From: Kluyvera sichuanensis
GTDB lineage: Bacteria; Pseudomonadota; Gammaproteobacteria; Enterobacterales; Enterobacteriaceae
Assembly (NCBI RefSeq): GCF_014218705.1
Contig: NZ_JABBJF010000001.1
Coordinates: forward strand, 310,001 to 374,000
Direction: 5' to 3'
DNA length: 64,000 nt
Of this stretch, positions 12,097 to 20,706 are shown in pieces. Every line of letters begins with the position of its first letter. Positions within the stretch are counted from its first letter, which is position 1. A program made the position numbers and the translations under genes. The notes below the pieces were generated by a model. The model made no database searches, was not told the origin of the DNA, and saw nothing but the letters and a program-made list of their open reading frames with translations.

Positions 12097-12687
12097 CAGT
12101 ACGCTCTCATTGAAGTGAATTATTCCTATACTCCACCATACCATGTGAATGCGAACCTTCTCTATACCTCAGATGTGTAACCCCATAAATTAAGAGGATT
12201 GTTTATTTTCTAGCGGGAGAGCGTGGATAAATAGAGAGATAAATAAAAATGGGAGTGCGCGATAATATAACATTATGACCGAGGGTTATAAGTAATACAT
12301 TGATAATCATAGCTAATGGTGGTTTTTATACGTGTCGCAGAATAAAAATCGGGGCCTGTCGACATCGCCAGACCCCGCAGCAACCACACAATTGTATCCG
12401 TACTGTCGCCCACTTTTGCTCCGAACAGCGGGTATTACTATTTATAACGGGTTCGCGTTAATTTTCCAGATAATTCTTGGTGATTTATTTCACGTATTGG
12501 CAATGCGCCGCAAAAATTAATTTTCAATATACAATGTTTAAGCACGCATTAATTTATTCAAATAAATAATGGGTTGCGAATGAAAATATTTGAGTGATGA
12601 GAAAGCAGGCAATGTGCCGACAACGCATTGAGCCTGCCCGACGACACCGCTATAGTATGCGCCAGACGTAATGAAGGGGGACGACTC
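12097..12687. other. AT-rich gap between ogt and smrA
   Basis: About 590 bases without a supported gene. In E. coli the abg (aminobenzoyl-glutamate) genes lie between ogt and smrA; none remain here. A hairpin CGGGGCCTG (12350-12358) with CAGACCCCG (12369-12377) is visible without a T-run. A 62-codon GTG frame at 12332-12520 has no ribosome site, so I do not call it. Confidence 0.5.
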
Positions 12688-13251
12688 ATGAATCTTGACG
12701 ACAAATCGCTGTTTCTTGACGCCATGGAGGATGTCCAGCCGCTGAAGCAGTGCCATGATGTTCACTGGCAGCCGGCCCGTAATACGCGCGCTCGACAGCA
12801 GATAGACACGCTGCAGCTGGATAATTTTCTCACTACCGGTTTTCTGGATATCGTCCCGCTTGCCACGCCGCTGGAGTTTAAACGCGAAGGGCTGCAAACC
12901 GGCGTACTGGATAAGCTTCGGCTAGGCAAATATAGCCAACAGGCCAGTCTGAATCTGCTGCATCAGCCGGTCGAAAAATGTCGGCAGAGCCTGTTTGCCT
13001 TTATCCACCAGGCGCAAAAAGAGAATCTGCGCAACGTGCTGATTATTCATGGCAAAGGCAAAGAAGATAACTCCCACGCCAATATCATTCGCAGCTACCT
13101 GGCCCGTTGGTTGACCGAATTCGACGAGGTACAGGCGTTTTGCAGCGCGCTACCGCATCATGGCGGCAGCGGGGCGTGCTACGTTGCACTGCGAAAGTCG
13201 GAAGCGGCAAAACAGGAAAACTGGGAGCGCCACGCCAAACGCAGCCGCTAG
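12688..13251 (+). CDS. smrA: Smr-domain endonuclease SmrA
   Basis: The 187-residue protein matches E. coli SmrA (YdaL) in length. It has an N-terminal extension and a C-terminal Smr domain: a SLNLLHQPVEKCR segment near 87-99 stands for the LDLHG motif, and HGKG at 121-124 is intact. E. coli SmrA has DNA nicking endonuclease activity in vitro. The start at 12688 follows a GAAGGGGG box; an in-frame ATG at 12628 has none. Its 3' end overlaps convergent pcaR by four bases. Confidence 0.92.
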   Translation: MNLDDKSLFLDAMEDVQPLKQCHDVHWQPARNTRARQQIDTLQLDNFLTTGFLDIVPLATPLEFKREGLQTGVLDKLRLGKYSQQASLNLLHQPVEKCRQSLFAFIHQAQKENLRNVLIIHGKGKEDNSHANIIRSYLARWLTEFDEVQAFCSALPHHGGSGACYVALRKSEAAKQENWERHAKRSR

Positions 13252-14054
13252 CGCAGCAGCAAACTCAGCTCAGAAGCCGCTTTTTGCAACTCCGGCAACA
13301 CCCGCTCTAACAGCTCAGCGGCGGAAACCTGCCCGGCATGTACGCCGACGTTCAGCGCCGCTTCCACGTGCCCTTGCGGATTAAACAGCGGCACCGCCAG
13401 CGAACGCAGGCCCATTTCTAACTCCTGGTCGTTTAACGCATATCCTTGCTGACGAACGGCTTTCAGCTCGCTACGCAGTTTGGCAACGGATGAAATGGTC
13501 TGCGGGGTATAGCGAATCATGGTGATGCGCGCCAGCATATCGTTAAGTTTCTCTTCCGGCTGGTAGCTCAGCAGCATGCGCCCCATCGAGGTTGACCACG
13601 CGGGCAGGCGGCTACCGATGTCGAGATCGATAGTCATAATGCGTGAGCTGGAGGCACGCGCGATATACAGAATATCATCGCCGTCAAGGGTCGCTATCGA
13701 ACAGGACTCATTGAGCATTTCACTTAAATGCCGCAGCACCGGCTGTGCCGAACGCGCCAGCGGCGTTGAGGCTAACCACGCGTGGCCGAGGGACAAAATC
13801 CGCGGGCGCAGCTGAAAGTTTTTGCCGTCTTCCGCATAGACAAACCCGAGCTTGCCCAGCGTATACAGGCAGCGGCGTACCGCTGCACGCGGAATACCCG
13901 TCTTCTGGCTAATTTGTGAAATCGACAGCACCCGACGCTGTGGCGTGAAGGCCTGAATCACCTCCAGCCCGCGCGCCAGCGAAGCCATAAAGTTCGGGTC
14001 ACCTTTAAACGGGTCGCTGTCGCCCGTCAAAATATCGTCTGGATGTTTCTCCAC
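13248..14054 (-). CDS. pcaR: IclR-family regulator of the pca operon, PcaR
   Basis: The 268 residues show an IclR architecture: an N-terminal winged helix (ISQISQKTGIPRAAVRRCLYTLGKLGFV, about 43-70) and a C-terminal effector-binding domain ending in HAGQVSAAELLERVLPELQ. The sequence LARGLEVIQAFTP and the divergent pca genes place it in the PcaR/PobR/PcaU group, which in Pseudomonas activates pca genes with beta-ketoadipate. The start is GTG at 14054 with GGAGAG nine bases upstream; no ATG fits. Two boxes matching the PcaR operator lie in the shared 168-base promoter region. Confidence 0.9.
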   Translation of the reverse strand: MEKHPDDILTGDSDPFKGDPNFMASLARGLEVIQAFTPQRRVLSISQISQKTGIPRAAVRRCLYTLGKLGFVYAEDGKNFQLRPRILSLGHAWLASTPLARSAQPVLRHLSEMLNESCSIATLDGDDILYIARASSSRIMTIDLDIGSRLPAWSTSMGRMLLSYQPEEKLNDMLARITMIRYTPQTISSVAKLRSELKAVRQQGYALNDQELEMGLRSLAVPLFNPQGHVEAALNVGVHAGQVSAAELLERVLPELQKAASELSLLLR

Positions 14055-14107
14055 TTTTTCTCTCCGTATATGCCGCCGATCACATTCTTCAGCTAAACAT
14101 ACACGAT

Positions 14108-14139
14108 GTTCGATAATCGCACCATATTTCGATTATCGC
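14108..14139. promoter_or_regulatory. PcaR operator, inverted pair between pcaR and pcaI
   Basis: GTTCGATAATCGCAC (14108-14122) is, as I recall it, identical to the PcaR recognition sequence of Pseudomonas putida. It is followed eight bases later by TTCGATTATCGC (14128-14139), whose CGATTATCG core is the reverse complement of CGATAATCG. The pair lies 50-80 bases from the pcaR start, in position to control both directions. Confidence 0.75.
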
Positions 14140-14191
14140 CCTTGACCGGCATCGTTAAGCGGGTCACATTTTGTGCGAACAGCGAATATAA

Positions 14192-14206
14192 GTGCGATAA
14201 CCGCAC
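14192..14206. promoter_or_regulatory. Second PcaR-like box near pcaI start
   Basis: GTGCGATAACCGCAC differs from the upstream box by two bases. It ends 16 bases before the pcaI ATG, so binding here could repress or set the level of pcaI translation or elongation. Confidence 0.6.
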
Positions 14207-14222
14207 ATCAAGGAGCAACCTG

Positions 14223-14912
14223 ATGATCGATAAAAGTGTGTCGACGCTGACTGATGCCGTTGCGGGTATCCACGACGGGGCGACGATAATGATTGGCGGC
14301 TTTGGGCCTGCCGGGCAGCCGACGCAGTTGATTGATGCGCTGATTGAACAGGGCGCACGTGACCTGACCATCATCAACAATAACGCCGGTAACGGCGAAA
14401 TTGGCCTCGCGGCGCTGCTGAAAGCCGGGCGCGTTCGCAAGATGATCTGTTCATTCCCACGCCAGGTCGATTCACAGATTTTTGATGACCTCTATCGTCG
14501 CGGCAAAGTGGAGCTTGAGCTGGTGCCGCAGGGCAACCTGGCGGCGCGCATTCAGGCCGCTGGGGCCGGACTTGGGGCAATTTTCACCCCGACGGGATAC
14601 GGCACACCGCTAGCGGAAGGCAAAGAGACGCGGGAAATCGACGGTCGCCACTATGTGTTGGAGTACCCGATTAAAGCGGATTTTGCGCTGATTAAAGCCC
14701 ATCAGGGCGACCGCTGGGGCAACCTGGTGTATCGCAAAGCGGCGCGTAACTTTGGGCCGATCATGGCGACTGCGGCAAAAACAACGATTGCCGAAGTGAC
14801 TAATTTAGTGGCGCTGGGAGAACTGGACCCGGAAAACGTCGTCACGCCAGGTATTTTTGTGCAGCGCGTTTTCTCGCTGGAAAATCTCAACGTCCAGGCA
14901 CTGCGCGCCTAA
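14223..14912 (+). CDS. pcaI: 3-oxoadipate CoA-transferase subunit A
   Basis: PcaI and PcaJ together move CoA from succinyl-CoA to 3-oxoadipate in the beta-ketoadipate pathway. The 229 residues have the family I CoA-transferase alpha signature (IMIGGFGPAGQPTQLIDAL near 24-40) and the GYGTPLAEGKE and GNLVYRKAARNF segments. The start ATG 14223 follows AAGGAGCAACCTG; the frame extends to 14106 without a ribosome site and across the operator. First gene of pcaIJFBDC; pcaJ follows after 7-10 bases. Confidence 0.94.
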   Translation: MIDKSVSTLTDAVAGIHDGATIMIGGFGPAGQPTQLIDALIEQGARDLTIINNNAGNGEIGLAALLKAGRVRKMICSFPRQVDSQIFDDLYRRGKVELELVPQGNLAARIQAAGAGLGAIFTPTGYGTPLAEGKETREIDGRHYVLEYPIKADFALIKAHQGDRWGNLVYRKAARNFGPIMATAAKTTIAEVTNLVALGELDPENVVTPGIFVQRVFSLENLNVQALRA

Positions 14913-14922
14913 GGAGCCCATG

Positions 14923-15579
14923 ATGCAAAAACTCTCTCGTGACGATATGGCTAAACGTGTGGCGCAGGATATCCCGGAAGGGGCCTACGTCAATTTAGGT
15001 ATCGGTCTGCCGACGCGCATCGCCAACTACCTGCCGACGGATAAAGAAGTCTTCCTGCACAGCGAAAACGGCCTGCTGGGCATGGGGCCGAAGCCCGCAC
15101 CGGGGGAAGAAGACCCGGAATTGATTAACGCGGGTAAAGAGTTCGTCACCTTACTGCAGGGCGGCTGCTACTTCCATCACGGCGACTCGTTCGCCATGAT
15201 GCGCGGCGGCCACCTCGATATCTGCGTACTGGGGGCCTATCAGGTTTCCGCCTCCGGCGACCTCGCCAACTGGAGCACCGGCGCGCCGGACTCGATTCCT
15301 GCAGTCGGCGGCGCGATGGACTTAGCCGTTGGCGCGCGTCAGGTCTTCGTGATGATGGACCACCTCACGCGCGACGGCGAGTGCAAGTTGGTTGAACACT
15401 GCACCTATCCGCTGACCGGCGTAGGCTGCGTTAGCCGTATCTATACCGACCTGGCAGTGATCGACATTACCGCCAGCGGTCCGGTGGTGCGTGAAATCTT
15501 TAACGGTCTCTCTTTTGAAGAACTGCAGCGAATGACCCCGGTAACGCTTTCCTATAATGCCGTAGCGGAAATCGCTTAA
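14923..15579 (+). CDS. pcaJ: 3-oxoadipate CoA-transferase subunit B
   Basis: This is the beta subunit of the CoA-transferase and carries the catalytic glutamate, E48 in HSENGLLGMGP. 218 residues from the second of two adjacent ATGs. ATG 14923 lies six bases from AGGAG, ATG 14920 only three, so 14923 is preferred; the difference is one Met. The GAFDLxxGGxxV-type segment reads VGGAMDLAVGARQVFVMMDH. Tightly spaced with pcaI and pcaF, as expected for a 1:1 complex. Confidence 0.94.
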   Translation: MQKLSRDDMAKRVAQDIPEGAYVNLGIGLPTRIANYLPTDKEVFLHSENGLLGMGPKPAPGEEDPELINAGKEFVTLLQGGCYFHHGDSFAMMRGGHLDICVLGAYQVSASGDLANWSTGAPDSIPAVGGAMDLAVGARQVFVMMDHLTRDGECKLVEHCTYPLTGVGCVSRIYTDLAVIDITASGPVVREIFNGLSFEELQRMTPVTLSYNAVAEIA

Positions 15580-15585
15580 GGAACA

Positions 15586-16791
15586 ATGATGAATCAAGCA
15601 TTTATCTGCGACGCGGTCCGCACTCCGTTCGGTCGTTTTGGTGGTACTCTGGCAAGCGTCCGCGCAGACGACCTGGCGGCGCTGCCGTTGAAGGCCCTCA
15701 TCGAACGAAACCCGGGGCTTGATCCGGCTCGTATCGACGACGTGATTTATGGCTGCGCCAACCAGGCGGGTGAGGATAATCGTAATGTCGCGCGTATGGC
15801 GCTGCTGTTGGCCGGGCTGCCGGAAACGGTGCCGGGCACCACCATTAACCGTCTTTGCGGCTCCAGCCTGGACGCCATCGGCGTGGCGGCGCGGGCGATT
15901 AAAAGCGGCGAAACGCAGTTGATGATCGCAGGCGGCGTAGAGAGCATGTCGCGCGCGCCGTTTGTGATGGGTAAAGCGGAAAGTGCCTACAGCCGCAGCA
16001 TGAAAATGGAAGATACCACCATCGGCTGGCGCTTTATTAATAGCCAGATGAAAGCGCGCTACGGCGTGGACTCAATGCCGGAAACGGCGGAGAACGTGGC
16101 GACCGATTTTGCCATTGCGCGCACGGATCAGGACGCGTTTGCCCTGCGCAGCCAGCAGCGTACCGCGCTGGCACAGGCCAACGGCGTGTTTAACGATGAA
16201 TTAATCCCGGTGCACATCCCGCAGCGCAAAGGCGAGCCGCTAATTTTCACTCAGGATGAGCACCCGCGCAGCACCTCGCTTGAGGCGCTGGCAAAATTGA
16301 GAGGCGTGGTGCGCCCGGATGCCACCGTTACGGCGGGCAATGCCTCCGGCGTTAACGACGGTGCCTGCGCACTGCTGCTGGCCAGTGAACTGGCGATGAC
16401 GCAGAACGATCTTCAACCGCTGGCGCGTGTGGTGGGTATCGCCACCGCCGGGGTGGCACCGCGCATCATGGGCTTTGGCCCGGCACCGGCGGTGCGTAAA
16501 GTCCTGGCGCAAACCGGGTTAACGCTGGCGCAAATGGATGTTATCGAGTTGAATGAAGCCTTCGCGGCGCAGGCGCTGGCGGTGCTGCGTGATTTAGGGC
16601 TGCCGGACGATGCCGCGCACGTCAACCCGCACGGTGGGGCGATTGCGCTGGGCCATCCGCTGGGGGCGTCGGGCGGGCGACTGGCGATGACAGCCGCCTA
16701 CCAGCTGCGTCGTACCGGCGGGCGCTATGCGCTCTGCACCATGTGTATCGGCGTAGGCCAGGGGATCGCGCTGATTATTGAACGCGTATAA
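15586..16791 (+). CDS. pcaF: 3-oxoadipyl-CoA thiolase
   Basis: The enzyme cleaves 3-oxoadipyl-CoA with CoA to succinyl-CoA and acetyl-CoA, the last step of the route. 401 residues; the acyl-binding C91 is in TINRLCGSSLDAI, H357 in ALGHPLGASG and the second catalytic C387 in TMCIGVGQG, all intact. Similarity to PaaJ of phenylacetate breakdown is expected, and the operon decides for PcaF. Two adjacent ATGs (15586, 15589) are possible starts behind AAGGAAC. Confidence 0.94.
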   Translation: MMNQAFICDAVRTPFGRFGGTLASVRADDLAALPLKALIERNPGLDPARIDDVIYGCANQAGEDNRNVARMALLLAGLPETVPGTTINRLCGSSLDAIGVAARAIKSGETQLMIAGGVESMSRAPFVMGKAESAYSRSMKMEDTTIGWRFINSQMKARYGVDSMPETAENVATDFAIARTDQDAFALRSQQRTALAQANGVFNDELIPVHIPQRKGEPLIFTQDEHPRSTSLEALAKLRGVVRPDATVTAGNASGVNDGACALLLASELAMTQNDLQPLARVVGIATAGVAPRIMGFGPAPAVRKVLAQTGLTLAQMDVIELNEAFAAQALAVLRDLGLPDDAAHVNPHGGAIALGHPLGASGGRLAMTAAYQLRRTGGRYALCTMCIGVGQGIALIIERV

Positions 16792-16800
16792 GGAGCTGGA

Positions 16801-18147
16801 ATGAGTGTGTTGACCCCGCTATTGCGCACTGAAGCATTAACGGACATGTTCGGCGATGAACGCCTCGTTCAGGGGATGCTGGATTTTGAAGCCGCGCTGG
16901 CGACGGCGCAGGCGCGCTGCGGCGTGATCCCGAATGCGGCGGTGGAGCCAATTTCCGCCGCCTGCCGGGCATCGATCATCGACCTGACCACGCTGGCAAC
17001 AGCGGCGGCAAGCGCGGGCAATCTGGCGATCCCGCTGGTTAAACAGCTTACCCAGCGGGTGAAAAATACCGATCCGGAGGCCGCGCGCTACGTCCATTGG
17101 GGCGCGACCAGCCAGGATGCCATTGATACGGGGTTGATGCTCCAGCTCCAGCAGGCGCTTGGCGAAACGGAAACGCGGCTTGCGCGGCTTATTAGCGTGC
17201 TGGCTGAACAGGTAATGCGTCATCAGCATACGCTACTGCCGGGTCGCACCTGGATGCAGCATGCGCTGCCCATCACCTACGGGTTGAAACTGGCGGGCAC
17301 GCTCGATGCGCTGCTGCGCTGGCAGGAACGGCTGGCGCAAATGCGGCCGCGCGTGCTGGCGCTGCAGTTTGGTGGCGCGGCGGGCACGCTGGCATCGCTA
17401 AAAGAGAAGGGGCCGGAAGTCGCACAGGCGCTGGCCGCTGAGCTGAACCTGACGCTTCCCGATACGCCGTGGCATAGCCAACGCGACAGGCTGATTGAAC
17501 TGGCAAGCTGGTACGCCGGACTGTGCGGGACGCTGGGCAAATTTGCCAACGACTTTGCTTTAATGATGCAAACGGAAGTGGCGGAAGTGAGCGAACCGAT
17601 AGCCGAAGGGCGCGGTGGTTCTTCCGCGATGCCGCATAAACGTAACCCGGTGAGCTGCGCCGCGATTCTGGCGGCGGTGACCAGAGTGCCGGGGCTGATG
17701 GCAACGCTGTATGCTAGCCAGATTCAACAGCACGAACGCGCGCTGGGCGGCTGGCAGGCGGAGTGGGAAACGCTGCCGCAGCTGGTGATGCTGGCGGGCG
17801 GGGTGCTGGAAAACAGCGAATACCTGGTAAAAGGGATGCAGGTGAATACGCATAAAATGCGCGATAACCTGGATATTACCCACGGTCTGGTGATGGCGGA
17901 ATCGGTCACCCAGGCGCTGGCGGCGCATCTCGGTAAAGCCGATGCTCACCATCTGATTGAAACGATTTGCCACCGGGCGATTGCGCTTGATTGCCCGCTA
18001 CGACCGCTGCTGGAAAACGATCCGCTGGTGAGCCAGCATCTTTCTCCAGAGCAACTGACGCAGCTACTGGACCCGGCAAACGCTGTCGGTAGCGCGGACC
18101 ACTTTGTGCGCCAGGTATTGGCGCGCTTTCAGGAGTTAGGGACATGA
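16801..18147 (+). CDS. pcaB: 3-carboxy-cis,cis-muconate cycloisomerase
   Basis: PcaB turns 3-carboxy-cis,cis-muconate into 4-carboxymuconolactone. The 448-residue protein belongs to the fumarase/adenylosuccinate lyase superfamily: the HWGATSQDAIDTG stretch near residue 98 and the signature GGSSAMPHKRNP near 275-287 are both present. Length is usual for the bacterial enzyme. It starts 9 bases after pcaF (AAGGAGC box) and its stop overlaps the pcaD start by four bases (ATGA). Confidence 0.95.
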   Translation: MSVLTPLLRTEALTDMFGDERLVQGMLDFEAALATAQARCGVIPNAAVEPISAACRASIIDLTTLATAAASAGNLAIPLVKQLTQRVKNTDPEAARYVHWGATSQDAIDTGLMLQLQQALGETETRLARLISVLAEQVMRHQHTLLPGRTWMQHALPITYGLKLAGTLDALLRWQERLAQMRPRVLALQFGGAAGTLASLKEKGPEVAQALAAELNLTLPDTPWHSQRDRLIELASWYAGLCGTLGKFANDFALMMQTEVAEVSEPIAEGRGGSSAMPHKRNPVSCAAILAAVTRVPGLMATLYASQIQQHERALGGWQAEWETLPQLVMLAGGVLENSEYLVKGMQVNTHKMRDNLDITHGLVMAESVTQALAAHLGKADAHHLIETICHRAIALDCPLRPLLENDPLVSQHLSPEQLTQLLDPANAVGSADHFVRQVLARFQELGT

Positions 18148-18908
18148 ATATCCATTATCGCCTCGACGGACCGGAAAAGGCACCGGTACTGGTGTTATCA
18201 AACTCACTGGGCACCACGCTCTCCATGTGGGACGCGCAAATGCCCGCGCTGACCGAATACTTCCGCGTACTGCGCTACGATACGCACGGTCACGGGCAAA
18301 CAACCAAACGCGGAAAAGTGACGCTGTCACAGCTTGGGGAAGACGTTATTTCGCTGCTCGATCACCTGAATATCGACCGCGCCAGCTTCTGCGGCATTTC
18401 GATGGGCGGCCTGACCGGGCTTTGGCTGGCGCGCTTCGCGCCGGAGCGTTTTGACGCTGTTGCGGTGGCGAACACCGCCGCGAAGATTGGTGAACAAGCA
18501 GGCTGGCTCTCCCGTGCGCGCACCGTGCGCAGTGAAGGCATGGGCGTAGTGGCTGCCGGTTCCGCCGACCGCTGGTTTACCCCGGCGTTTCGTCAGCATC
18601 AACCGGCAATAGTTGAACAGCTTTGCCATCAACTGGCGGAGTCCGAAGCCGAAGGTTATGCCGAGTGCTGCGATGCGCTGGCGGCGGCGGATCTGCGGGC
18701 AGAAGTGGCGGCAATTACCGTGCCGATGCTGATCATCGCCGGTGAGTATGACCCGGTCACCACCGTGGACGATGCCGACTATCTGCATCAGCAAATAGAC
18801 GGCGCGTTCCAGGTTGAACTCCCGGCTTCGCATCTCTCAAATATTGAAGCCAGCGACGAATTTAACGCCGCGCTGGTATCGTTTTTACGGAGGAATCATG
18901 GCGGATAA
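18144..18908 (+). CDS. pcaD: 3-oxoadipate enol-lactonase
   Basis: PcaD hydrolyses 3-oxoadipate enol-lactone to 3-oxoadipate. The 254-residue alpha/beta hydrolase has the nucleophile S86 in CGISMGG, an acid in AGEYDPVT and a histidine in PASHLSNIE. It is not fused to PcaC as in some species. It is coupled to pcaB by an ATGA overlap and overlaps pcaC by 11 bases. Confidence 0.95.
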   Translation: MNIHYRLDGPEKAPVLVLSNSLGTTLSMWDAQMPALTEYFRVLRYDTHGHGQTTKRGKVTLSQLGEDVISLLDHLNIDRASFCGISMGGLTGLWLARFAPERFDAVAVANTAAKIGEQAGWLSRARTVRSEGMGVVAAGSADRWFTPAFRQHQPAIVEQLCHQLAESEAEGYAECCDALAAADLRAEVAAITVPMLIIAGEYDPVTTVDDADYLHQQIDGAFQVELPASHLSNIEASDEFNAALVSFLRRNHGG

Positions 18909-19287
18909 CGAACGTTATCAGCAGGGAATGGTGGTACGACGCAAAGTGCTGGGCGATGCCCACGTTGACCGCACCGTGGCGAAACTCTCACCGCTGAACG
19001 AAGAGTTTCAGGACTTTATCACGCGCTACGCCTGGGGTGAAACCTGGACCCGTCCGGGGCTGGATCACCACACGCGCAGTATGATAACCATCGCCATGTT
19101 GATTGCGCTGAACCGCGAAGCCGAACTGAAAATGCATCTGCGCGCGTCGTTTAATAACGGCGTCACCCGCGATGAGCTGAAAGAGTTGATTATGCACTCG
19201 GCGCTTTACTGCGGTCTGCCAGCAGCAAATGCCACCATGCACCTGGCTCAGCAGGTGTTTGATGAGGTCGACGCGGAGAAAGCGTGA
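18898..19287 (+). CDS. pcaC: 4-carboxymuconolactone decarboxylase
   Basis: PcaC decarboxylates 4-carboxymuconolactone to the enol-lactone used by PcaD. The 129 residues have the family pattern: YAWGETWTRPGLDHHTRSMITI near 43-64 and the helix VTRDELKELIMHSALYCGLPAAN. The ATG at 18898 has GGAGGAATC immediately upstream, inside the end of pcaD. It is the last gene of the operon; no PcaG/PcaH dioxygenase or PcaK transporter follows. Confidence 0.95.
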   Translation: MADNERYQQGMVVRRKVLGDAHVDRTVAKLSPLNEEFQDFITRYAWGETWTRPGLDHHTRSMITIAMLIALNREAELKMHLRASFNNGVTRDELKELIMHSALYCGLPAANATMHLAQQVFDEVDAEKA

Positions 19288-19364
19288 TCGCGCAGTGAAA
19301 AATAAAACGTAGTTCCATTATTATCGGTAATCCTTTTCTGTTTAACATTGTTAATGGAGAACCG

Positions 19365-20612
19365 ATGACAAGACTACGTTACCCAGGAATGGCGACGCTG
19401 CTCTGTATGCCGCTGGTGCTACAGGGCTGCGTCGCTTCCTCGTCAACCGGCACGGCCAGTCGGCCGCAGTTGACGGCGCGAGAAGCCTCCGGCTATACCG
19501 CCGAAAACTACTTTGCTCGTGGCGGAATGCTCAACCATCTTCAGGGCGCCTGGCAGCCCAAGCCCATCGTTCCCGATAACGATACTCCGTGGCGGGTAGC
19601 AAAGTCCGGTGCGCCGTTTAGCGATATTCAGCAGGCGATTAACGCCGCTATTACCCAACACAAAGGCCACGACCGTCTCTATATCAGAATCGATCCTGGT
19701 GTTTATAGCGGCACGGTTTATATTCCTGACGATGCGCCGCCCATCACCCTTTTTGGTACCGGTAAACAGGCAGAAGCGGTGCGCATTGAGTTCGCGCTGG
19801 ACTCGCAGTTTAGCCCGGCAAAATACCGCGAAGCCGTCAACGCCAACCGCTATCCGCCGGGCTCCCCGGCCTATTATCAGTATGCCCTGTGCGCTGGCAG
19901 AACCAGCGCGCTGATAGGCACCAACTGCGCCGCCGTATTCTGGGCGCAAAGCCATGATTTGCAGCTCTATAACCTGACTATCGCTAACAGTTTGCTGGAT
20001 ACGGTTGACGGCGGCACCCATCAGGGTGTGGCGCTGCGTACCGATGGCGATCGCATTCAGCTCCAGCGCGTCCGTCTGCTGGGGCGTCAGGATACGCTGT
20101 ATCTCAATATCAGCGACCGTAAAAATGATGCGCTGACCGATCGTCTTTATCGCGTCCTGGTACAGGACAGCTACGTTGAAGGGGATGTGGATTACGTATT
20201 TGGCCGCGCTAATGTGGCGTTCGACCGGGTGCATTTCCACACGGTATCCAGCCGCCGCTCGCCGGAAGCCTATGTGCTGGCCCCCAACACGCTGCCGGAT
20301 AACCCGTACGGATTCCTGGTGAAGAACAGCCGTTTTACCACCGACGACGGATATAAAGGTGCGTTTAAGGCCAAGCTTGGCCGTGCGTGGGATCAAGGGG
20401 CAGGGAAAACGGGTTACCTGCCGGGCAAAACGGCGAACGGGCAGGCGTTGATTGTCGATAGCACCGTTGATAGCGGCTACGACGCGCTGTCGCCGTGGGG
20501 CGCAGCGGCCACCACGGCGAGGCCGTATAAGGCGAATGCAGAGAGTTCACGGCAGCTTAACGACGTGCATTTCAACCGCCTGTGGGAGCGGAATACGCAT
20601 TGGGAGAAGTAG
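19365..20612 (+). CDS. Pectin methylesterase lipoprotein, PemB-like
   Basis: The 415-residue protein has a lipoprotein signal with lipobox LVLQGC (C22), so it is probably anchored to the outer membrane. The rest is a pectinesterase right-handed beta-helix: LGRQDTLYLN, GDVDYVFGRANVAFD with a catalytic Asp, and LGRAWDQG. These are nearer to true pectin methylesterases such as Dickeya PemB than to E. coli YbhC, where the DYVFG motif has changed. It would demethylate pectin or short oligogalacturonides. Monocistronic, directly after the pca operon. Confidence 0.85.
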   Translation: MTRLRYPGMATLLCMPLVLQGCVASSSTGTASRPQLTAREASGYTAENYFARGGMLNHLQGAWQPKPIVPDNDTPWRVAKSGAPFSDIQQAINAAITQHKGHDRLYIRIDPGVYSGTVYIPDDAPPITLFGTGKQAEAVRIEFALDSQFSPAKYREAVNANRYPPGSPAYYQYALCAGRTSALIGTNCAAVFWAQSHDLQLYNLTIANSLLDTVDGGTHQGVALRTDGDRIQLQRVRLLGRQDTLYLNISDRKNDALTDRLYRVLVQDSYVEGDVDYVFGRANVAFDRVHFHTVSSRRSPEAYVLAPNTLPDNPYGFLVKNSRFTTDDGYKGAFKAKLGRAWDQGAGKTGYLPGKTANGQALIVDSTVDSGYDALSPWGAAATTARPYKANAESSRQLNDVHFNRLWERNTHWEK

Positions 20613-20625
20613 AGCCGGTGCCTCC

Positions 20626-20705
20626 CTGGAGTCGGCTGCGCCTCGTCCGGGCTACATCGCGAATATGTAGCCCGGCCAAGCGAAGCGCCGCCGGGATCGC
20701 TGCGG
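20626..20705. repeat. BIME: pair of inverted REP elements
   Basis: TCCGGGCTACAT and ATGTAGCCCGGCCAAGCGAA form a large inverted pair, followed by GCGCCGCCGGGATCG. It lies between the 3' ends of two convergent genes, the usual place for such elements. Confidence 0.75.
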
Positions 20706-20706
20706 C

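Noticed and set aside
12332-12520. A 62-codon GTG frame between ogt and smrA
   Set aside because: No ribosome site, no conserved look, and a GC hairpin in its first part; chance is more likely.
19443-20396. A 317-codon open frame opposite the pectin methylesterase gene
   Set aside because: The plus-strand gene has a lipobox and catalytic motifs; the opposite frame has none and is a shadow.
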